Shown here: piece after piece, positions 5,869 to 9,551 of the stretch | How the letters are laid out: each line of letters opens with the position of its first letter | Numbering within the stretch: position 1 is the stretch's first letter | Assembly (NCBI GenBank): GCA_964484045.1 | Contig: CAZAEP010000089.1 | Location: 1-9,551, forward strand | Direction: 5' to 3' | DNA from: J134 sp964484045 | Lineage (GTDB): Bacteria > Pseudomonadota > Alphaproteobacteria > Sphingomonadales > Rhodothalassiaceae | DNA length: 9,551 nt | Position numbers and translations under genes: made by a program | The notes under the pieces: generated by a model | Databases searched by the model: none | What the model saw: only the letters and a program-made list of their open reading frames with translations | What the model was told of the DNA's origin: nothing

Positions 5869-6531
5869 ATGGACGTCACCGTCGCCATCGTCGGCCGGCC
5901 CAATGTCGGCAAGTCGACCCTTTTCAACCGCCTTGTCGGGCGGCGGCTGGCGCTTGTGGACGACACGCCCGGGGTGACCCGCGATCGTCGCGAAGGCGAA
6001 GGGCGGCTTGGCGACCTGCGCTTCCGCGTCATCGACACCGCCGGTCTCGAAGAGGGCGAGGCGGGGAGCCTCGCACGGCGCATGCGAGCGCAGACCGAGC
6101 GGGCGCTTGCCGGCGCCGACTGTGTGCTCTTTCTTGTCGATGCGCGTGCGGGCATCACCCCGATGGACCGTCACTTCGCCGACTGGCTGCGCAAGCAGAG
6201 CCGACCGGTCGTGCTCGTGGCCAACAAGGCCGAAGGACGCCGTGGCCTCGAAGGCGCCTATGACGCCTACAGCCTCGGGCTCGGCGATCCGGTCGCCATC
6301 TCGGCCGAGCATGGCGAGGGCTTCTCCCCGCTTTATCAGGCGGTCGTCGCCGCCATGGGCGATCGGGCCGCGGCATTGACGGCATCGCATTCCGCCGATG
6401 ACGCGGATGCCGAGGCCCCGAGGAAGGCGATCTCGATTATCGCTTTGCGGAAGAGGAGGAAGAGAGCCGCGGTGCGCGCCCGCTTCGTCTCGCCGTCGTG
6501 GGACGACCCAACGCCGGCAAGTCGACGCTGA
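5869..6531 (+). CDS. der: ribosome assembly GTPase Der (EngA), N-terminal reading frame with G domain 1
   Basis: Der is a double GTPase required for 50S subunit maturation. This frame gives G domain 1: GRPNVGKS (P-loop, 9-16), DTPGVTRD (switch I, 32-39), DTAG (56-59), NKAE (119-122, in place of NKxD) and SAEHG (145-149). It then enters a linker, SADDADAEAP (175-184). After codon 184 (6418-6420) the frame stops making sense: it continues through arginine-rich shadow sequence to a TGA at 6529-6531, while the true continuation lies in another frame. The ATG at 5869 has GGGAAG (5857-5862) six bases ahead. Restoring one base gives a protein of 489 residues; E. coli Der has 490. So this is one gene broken by a one-base lesion, sequence error or slippage, not two genes. 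See 6402-7337 for the rest. Confidence 0.92.
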   Translation: MDVTVAIVGRPNVGKSTLFNRLVGRRLALVDDTPGVTRDRREGEGRLGDLRFRVIDTAGLEEGEAGSLARRMRAQTERALAGADCVLFLVDARAGITPMDRHFADWLRKQSRPVVLVANKAEGRRGLEGAYDAYSLGLGDPVAISAEHGEGFSPLYQAVVAAMGDRAAALTASHSADDADAEAPRKAISIIALRKRRKRAAVRARFVSPSWDDPTPASRR

Positions 6532-7337
6532 TCAATCGGCTGATCGGCGAGGACCGTCTTTTGACCGGGCCGGAAGCCGGGCTGACGCGCGATTCGATCG
6601 CGGTGGACTGGAATTATGCGGGTCGCGCCGTGAAGATCTTCGACACCGCCGGGCTGCGCCGCCGCGCGCGGGTGACGGGGAAGCTTGAAAAGCTCTCGGT
6701 GGCCGATGCCCTGCGCGCCATCCGTTTCGCCGAGGTGGTGGTCCTGCTGATCGACGCCGAGCGCGGCCTCGATCGTCAGGATGTCAAGCTCGCGGCCATG
6801 ATCGCCGGGGAGGGGCGGGCGATCGTCCTTGCGCTCAACAAATGGGACCTGGTCGAGGATCGCCTGGCTGTCGAGCGCGCCGTCGCCGATGCGCTGGCGC
6901 GCTCTCTGCCGCAGCTCAAGGGGGTCCGGACGCTGCCCGTCTCGGCCCTGAGCGGGCACGGAACCGAGCGTCTGATGACGGCGGTGTTCGACGCCTACGA
7001 GCTGTGGAACAGCCGTATCCCGACCCCGGAATTCAATCACTGGCTGGCGGCGGTGACCGAGGCCCATCCGCCCCCCTCGGTGAGGGGCCGCGCGACGCGC
7101 ATGCGATACGGAGCGCAGATCAAGGCGCGGCCGCCGACCTTCGTGGTGTTCACCAACCATCCCAAGGCGGTGCCGGCGAGCTATCTGCGCTATCTGGAAA
7201 ACACCCTGCGCCACGATTTCAGGCTGCCGGGCGTGCCCCTGCGCCTTGTGCTCAAGACCTCGAAAAACCCCTATCTCTCGAAGCGCAAAACCAAGCGGCG
7301 GCGCCTTGCCGAGCGAGCCTCGCGGCGCAATCGCTGA
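6402..7337 (+). CDS. der: ribosome assembly GTPase Der (EngA), C-terminal reading frame with G domain 2 and KH-like domain
   Basis: Continuation of der in the -1 frame, open from 6402 (a stop lies at 6399-6401). Sense sequence begins near 6420 with the acidic linker EEGDLDYRFAEEEEE, then RPLRLAVVGRPNAGKSTL, where the P-loop GRPNAGKS starts at 6501. G domain 2 continues with LTGPEAGLTRDSI, DTAGLRRRARV, NKWD (6837-6848) and SALSGHG. The KH-like C-terminal domain follows: TPEFNHWL, the RMRYGAQIKARPPTFVVF stretch, HPKAVPASYLRYLEN, the KNPY motif, and a basic end (KRKTKRRR). A separate start inside this frame is unlikely: the GTG at 6498 sits on the P-loop strand and has no ribosome site. The stop TGA at 7335-7337 touches the convergent stop of the next gene. 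All family motifs are intact, which argues against long-standing decay. Confidence 0.92.
   Translation, partial: RGCRGPEEGDLDYRFAEEEEESRGARPLRLAVVGRPNAGKSTLINRLIGEDRLLTGPEAGLTRDSIAVDWNYAGRAVKIFDTAGLRRRARVTGKLEKLSVADALRAIRFAEVVVLLIDAERGLDRQDVKLAAMIAGEGRAIVLALNKWDLVEDRLAVERAVADALARSLPQLKGVRTLPVSALSGHGTERLMTAVFDAYELWNSRIPTPEFNHWLAAVTEAHPPPSVRGRATRMRYGAQIKARPPTFVVFTNHPKAVPASYLRYLENTLRHDFRLPGVPLRLVLKTSKNPYLSKRKTKRRRLAERASRRNR
6412..6424 (+). other. der: frame break in der at a run of four C
   Basis: In the first frame the bases read GAG GCC CCG AGG A. Adding one C to the run at 6416-6419 gives GAG GCC CCC GAG GAA GGC, that is EAPEEG, running straight into the correct linker and G domain 2. The same product would follow if tRNA-Pro slipped back one base from CCG to CCC. 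No classical slippery heptamer is present. Confidence 0.85.
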
Positions 7338-8132
7338 CTACTCGCCGCGAAAACGCGGGGGTGTTTTGGTGAGAAAGGCGCTGACGCCGGCGTGGAAATC
7401 CTTGCTTCTGCCGAGCACGCCCTGTTCGCGCGCCTCCATTTCGAGCTGAGCGTCGAGATCGTTCTCGAGCGAGGTCCGGACGAGACGGCGGATCGCCGCC
7501 AGGGCGCGCGTGGGGCCGTCGGCGAGCTCGGCGGCGAGCGCCATGCTCGCCTCGAGGAGCCGGTCGTCGTCCACCACCTCGTGCACGAGGCCCCACCCGG
7601 CCGCCGTCTCCGCGGAAATCTTGTCTCCGCGCATCATCATGCGCGCCGCCCGTGCCGGGCCGATGAGCCGCGGCAGATAGTAGGTCGATCCGGCGTCCGG
7701 TGCGAGACCGATCCGGACGAAGGCCTGGAGAAAACAGGCCGAGCGCGCGGCAAGAATGAAGTCGGCTGCCAGCGCCAGACTCATGCCGGCGCCCGCCGCC
7801 GGGCCGTTGACGGCCGCGACGAAGGGCATCGGCAGATCGTGCAGCCGCGCGATGAGGGGGTTGTAGCGCTCCTTGAGCAGGCTTTCGAGATCGAGACCCC
7901 GGGCACTCTGTTGCGCTCCTTCAACGAGATCCGCACCCGAGGAGAAACCGCGACCATTGCCGGTGAGCACGAGGCAACGAACGCCGCTCGCGGGATCGGC
8001 CGCCGCCTCGACCGCCGTCCGGAGTTCGGCCAGCATCGGTCCCGACAGCGCGTTGAGGCGGTCGGGGCGGTTGAGACGCAGCAGACGGACGGCGCCCGCG
8101 TTTTCGATCAGCACATAAGGATCGTCGCTCAT
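7338..8132 (-). CDS. paaG: enoyl-CoA hydratase/isomerase, PaaG-like
   Basis: 264-residue crotonase-fold protein. Closest in my memory is PaaG, the ring 1,2-epoxyphenylacetyl-CoA isomerase of phenylacetate breakdown, sharing RYNPLIARL (89-97), AAVNGPAAGAG (106-116), AARSACF (128-134), GLAPDAGSTYYLPR (142-155), the VVDDDRL segment and the ending GVSAFLTKTPPRFRGE. Oxyanion-hole segments are SSGADL (64-69) and AAGAG (112-116). Asp146 matches the catalytic Asp of PaaG; there is no Glu pair of a standard hydratase at this site. Start ATG 8130-8132, with GGGAG ahead on the minus strand. Its stop TAG (7338-7340) directly abuts the stop of der. It lies 41 bases behind the helicase gene on the same strand, so read-through is likely. 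No other paa gene is in view, so the physiological substrate is uncertain; a general beta-oxidation isomerase is the alternative. Confidence 0.82.
   Translation of the reverse strand: MSDDPYVLIENAGAVRLLRLNRPDRLNALSGPMLAELRTAVEAAADPASGVRCLVLTGNGRGFSSGADLVEGAQQSARGLDLESLLKERYNPLIARLHDLPMPFVAAVNGPAAGAGMSLALAADFILAARSACFLQAFVRIGLAPDAGSTYYLPRLIGPARAARMMMRGDKISAETAAGWGLVHEVVDDDRLLEASMALAAELADGPTRALAAIRRLVRTSLENDLDAQLEMEAREQGVLGRSKDFHAGVSAFLTKTPPRFRGE
7345..7368 (+). terminator. possible der terminator inside the convergent gene
   Basis: CCGCG (7345-7349), AAAA loop, CGCGG (7354-7358), then GGGTGTTTT. The stem is short and the T tract is interrupted, but it is the only candidate just past the der stop. 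It lies wholly within the 3' end of the convergent hydratase gene. Confidence 0.3.
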
Positions 8133-8173
8133 GATCGCTCCCGGGGCGGTGTGGCGCCGACAGGCGTTGCGGG

Positions 8174-9551
8174 TCAGTCGCGCTGCCGGCGCGGGCGCGC
8201 CGGACGGCGCAGAAAGGCCGGCACATGATCACCGAGTCCGACGACCGGGCGGTCCGGCGCCCTCCGGGACGCGGATTTCGCATCCGGAGCGGTGCGCTCC
8301 GGGCGCCGCCGGCGGGGCTCACGGCGCGGCGTCGCAGGTTCCCGTTCTTTCGCACTTTCCTTCGCGGGTTCCGGTGCGGCCCGTGGCGGCTTGTCTTCGG
8401 TGGCCGGGGGGGGCGGCGAGGCGTCAGTCCCGGCGCTCGCCTCCCCGGTTTCCGCTTCCCCGGGGGCTTGCCTCCTTGCGGTCGTTTTCGTTTGGCGTCC
8501 ACGCCCGCCACGCCCGCCACGCCCGCGACGACGTCCGCGAGGGGCATCCTCCTGCCGCTCGTCCGGCGGCGCGATCTCGCGACTCTTGATTCCGTCGAGT
8601 GCAATGCGGGGGATCTCCTTGCCGACGAGTCTTTCGATGTCGGTCACCGCTTCCGCATCCTCCGGGGTGGCGATCGTGACCGCCACTCCCTTGCGTCCGG
8701 CGCGTCCCGTGCGCCCGATGCGGTGAATGTAATCCTCGGCGTGATGCGGCACGTCGAAATTGAAGACATGGCTGACGCGGGGGATGTCGAGCCCGCGCGC
8801 GGCGACATCGCTGGCGACGAGGATCTTGACCTCGCCCCCCTTGAAGCGGGCGAGCATGTCCATGCGATCGGGTTGCGCCATGTCACCATGGAGCTGTCCG
8901 ACCGAGATGCCGGCCCGCTTGAGGCTCAGATAGACCGACTTCACCTCGACCTTGCGATTGCAGAAGACGATCGCGTTGGTCACCTCCTCGTCGGCGATCA
9001 GGGCTCTGAGAGCCCTGGTCTTCTCGCGCGGCCCGATCACGAGGAGACGCTGTTCGACGGTCTCCGCCGGCGAGGCCGGGGGAGCCACCTCGATGAGCTT
9101 GGGATCGTCGAGGAACTGATCCGTCAGCCGCTTGATCTCTTTCGACAGCGTGGCCGAGAAGAAAAGCGTCTGATGACGCTGCGGCATCAATTTGCAGATG
9201 CGCTCGACATCGGGGATGAAGCCCATGTCGAGCATGCGGTCGCATTCGTCGACGACGAGAATCTGCACGCCGGTGAGCATCAGCTTGCCACGCTCGAAAT
9301 GGTCGAGCAGGCGGCCCGGGGTGGCGATCAGCACGTCGACACCGCGATCGAGCCTGGCTTCCTGGTCGGCAAAGGACACGCCGCCGATGAGAAGAGCCAT
9401 CGAAAGCTTGTGGTACTTGCCGTATTTCTCGAAGCTCTCGGCGACCTGCGCCGCGAGCTCGCGCGTCGGCTCGAGAATGAGCGAGCGCGGCATGCGTGCC
9501 TTGGTCCGGCCCTCGGCCAGAATATCGATCATCGGCAGCGTGAAGCCGGCG
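8174..9551 (-). CDS. rhlE: DEAD-box ATP-dependent RNA helicase, RhlE-type (N-terminus cut by right edge)
   Basis: RNA helicase of the RhlE group, involved in ribosome assembly and RNA turnover. The start lies outside the window; the frame is open to the edge (AGFTLPMIDIL, just after motif I). Visible motifs: PTRELA (Ia), GG (50-51 counted from the Met at 9532), TPGRLLDHF (Ib), VDECDRMLDMGF (II, with DECD in place of DEAD), FFSATLS (III), IVFCNRK (IV), HGDMAQPDR, ASDVAARGLDIP (V) and HRIGRTGRAGRKG (VI). The core is followed by a tail of about 137 residues that is rich in Arg, Pro, Glu and Ala, includes an RGRGGRGGRGR box, and ends with VGLGDHVPAFLRRPARPRRQRD (in part hydrophobic). The tail is probably disordered and RNA-binding. 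The gene precedes the PaaG-like gene by 41 bases. The group is secure; RhlE versus a sister helicase is less so. Confidence 0.93.
   Translation of the reverse strand, partial: AGFTLPMIDILAEGRTKARMPRSLILEPTRELAAQVAESFEKYGKYHKLSMALLIGGVSFADQEARLDRGVDVLIATPGRLLDHFERGKLMLTGVQILVVDECDRMLDMGFIPDVERICKLMPQRHQTLFFSATLSKEIKRLTDQFLDDPKLIEVAPPASPAETVEQRLLVIGPREKTRALRALIADEEVTNAIVFCNRKVEVKSVYLSLKRAGISVGQLHGDMAQPDRMDMLARFKGGEVKILVASDVAARGLDIPRVSHVFNFDVPHHAEDYIHRIGRTGRAGRKGVAVTIATPEDAEAVTDIERLVGKEIPRIALDGIKSREIAPPDERQEDAPRGRRRGRGGRGGRGRQTKTTARRQAPGEAETGEASAGTDASPPPPATEDKPPRAAPEPAKESAKEREPATPRREPRRRRPERTAPDAKSASRRAPDRPVVGLGDHVPAFLRRPARPRRQRD
8499..8525 (-). repeat. three 9-bp tandem repeats in the RGG box of the helicase
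   Basis: CCACGCCCG occurs three times without interruption on the + strand (8499-8507, 8508-8516, 8517-8525). It encodes the repeating RGG/GRG residues of the helicase tail. Because 9 is a multiple of 3, copy-number change would lengthen or shorten the RGG box without breaking the frame. Confidence 0.8.

Noticed and set aside
4443..6158. 571-codon open frame on the minus strand across the hsp20 genes and der
   Set aside because: Ser/Arg/Pro-rich shadow of GC-rich genes. It spans three real genes and a terminator and shows no recognisable domain.
6498..7337. Separate single-domain GTPase gene starting at GTG 6498
   Set aside because: The GTG is inside the first strand of G domain 2 and lacks a ribosome site; the conserved residues upstream (RPLRLAV) belong to the same domain. 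One broken der gene explains both halves.
7392..8228. 278-codon open frame on the plus strand opposite the PaaG-like gene
   Set aside because: Antisense shadow; the minus-strand gene has clear crotonase motifs along its whole length.

Overview
The window is GC-rich, densely packed bacterial DNA. Gene content and order point to an alphaproteobacterium: the run panB, YfgM-like TPR protein, bamB, der, the protein sequences, and heat-shock promoter candidates of the CTTG / CYTATnT type. I cannot name the genus. No tRNA, rRNA, transposase, phage gene or CRISPR array is visible.

Layout, left to right. (1) 1-1704, + strand: the C-terminal part of guaA (GMP synthase, cut by the left edge), followed 13 bases later by panB (pantothenate synthesis). 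(2) 1800-3892, + strand: a membrane-anchored YfgM-like TPR protein and the outer-membrane lipoprotein BamB, coupled by a GTGA overlap. In E. coli and many other proteobacteria this pair leads straight into der. (3) 3881-5776, + strand: here a self-contained heat-shock cassette lies between bamB and der. It has two candidate RpoH-type promoters, a structured leader of about 300 bases, three different Hsp20/alpha-crystallin chaperone genes, and a strong intrinsic terminator. (4) 5869-7337, + strand: der (EngA), the double-GTPase of 50S ribosome assembly. Both G domains and the KH-like domain are present, but the reading frame is broken by one missing base in the linker. (5) 7338-8132, - strand: a PaaG-like enoyl-CoA hydratase/isomerase, whose stop codon directly abuts the stop of der. 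(6) 8174-9551, - strand: a RhlE-type DEAD-box RNA helicase with a DECD box and a long basic, RGG-containing tail, cut by the right edge. It is upstream of the hydratase gene and may be co-transcribed with it.

The most interesting part is the heat-shock cassette. The Shine-Dalgarno (SD) region of the first hsp20 gene (4284-4299) can pair over 16 positions with 4176-4191 (11 contiguous pairs including one G-U, then one mismatch and four more). Three further nested helices fit inside the loop. This is a candidate RNA thermometer whose anti-SD strand does not look like the ROSE or fourU types. The same 14-base SD string recurs exactly before the third hsp20 gene, so one anti-SD element could act on more than one gene. 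The second notable point is the frame break in der, which is normally essential. It is probably a sequence error, but ribosomal slippage or a true lesion should be excluded.
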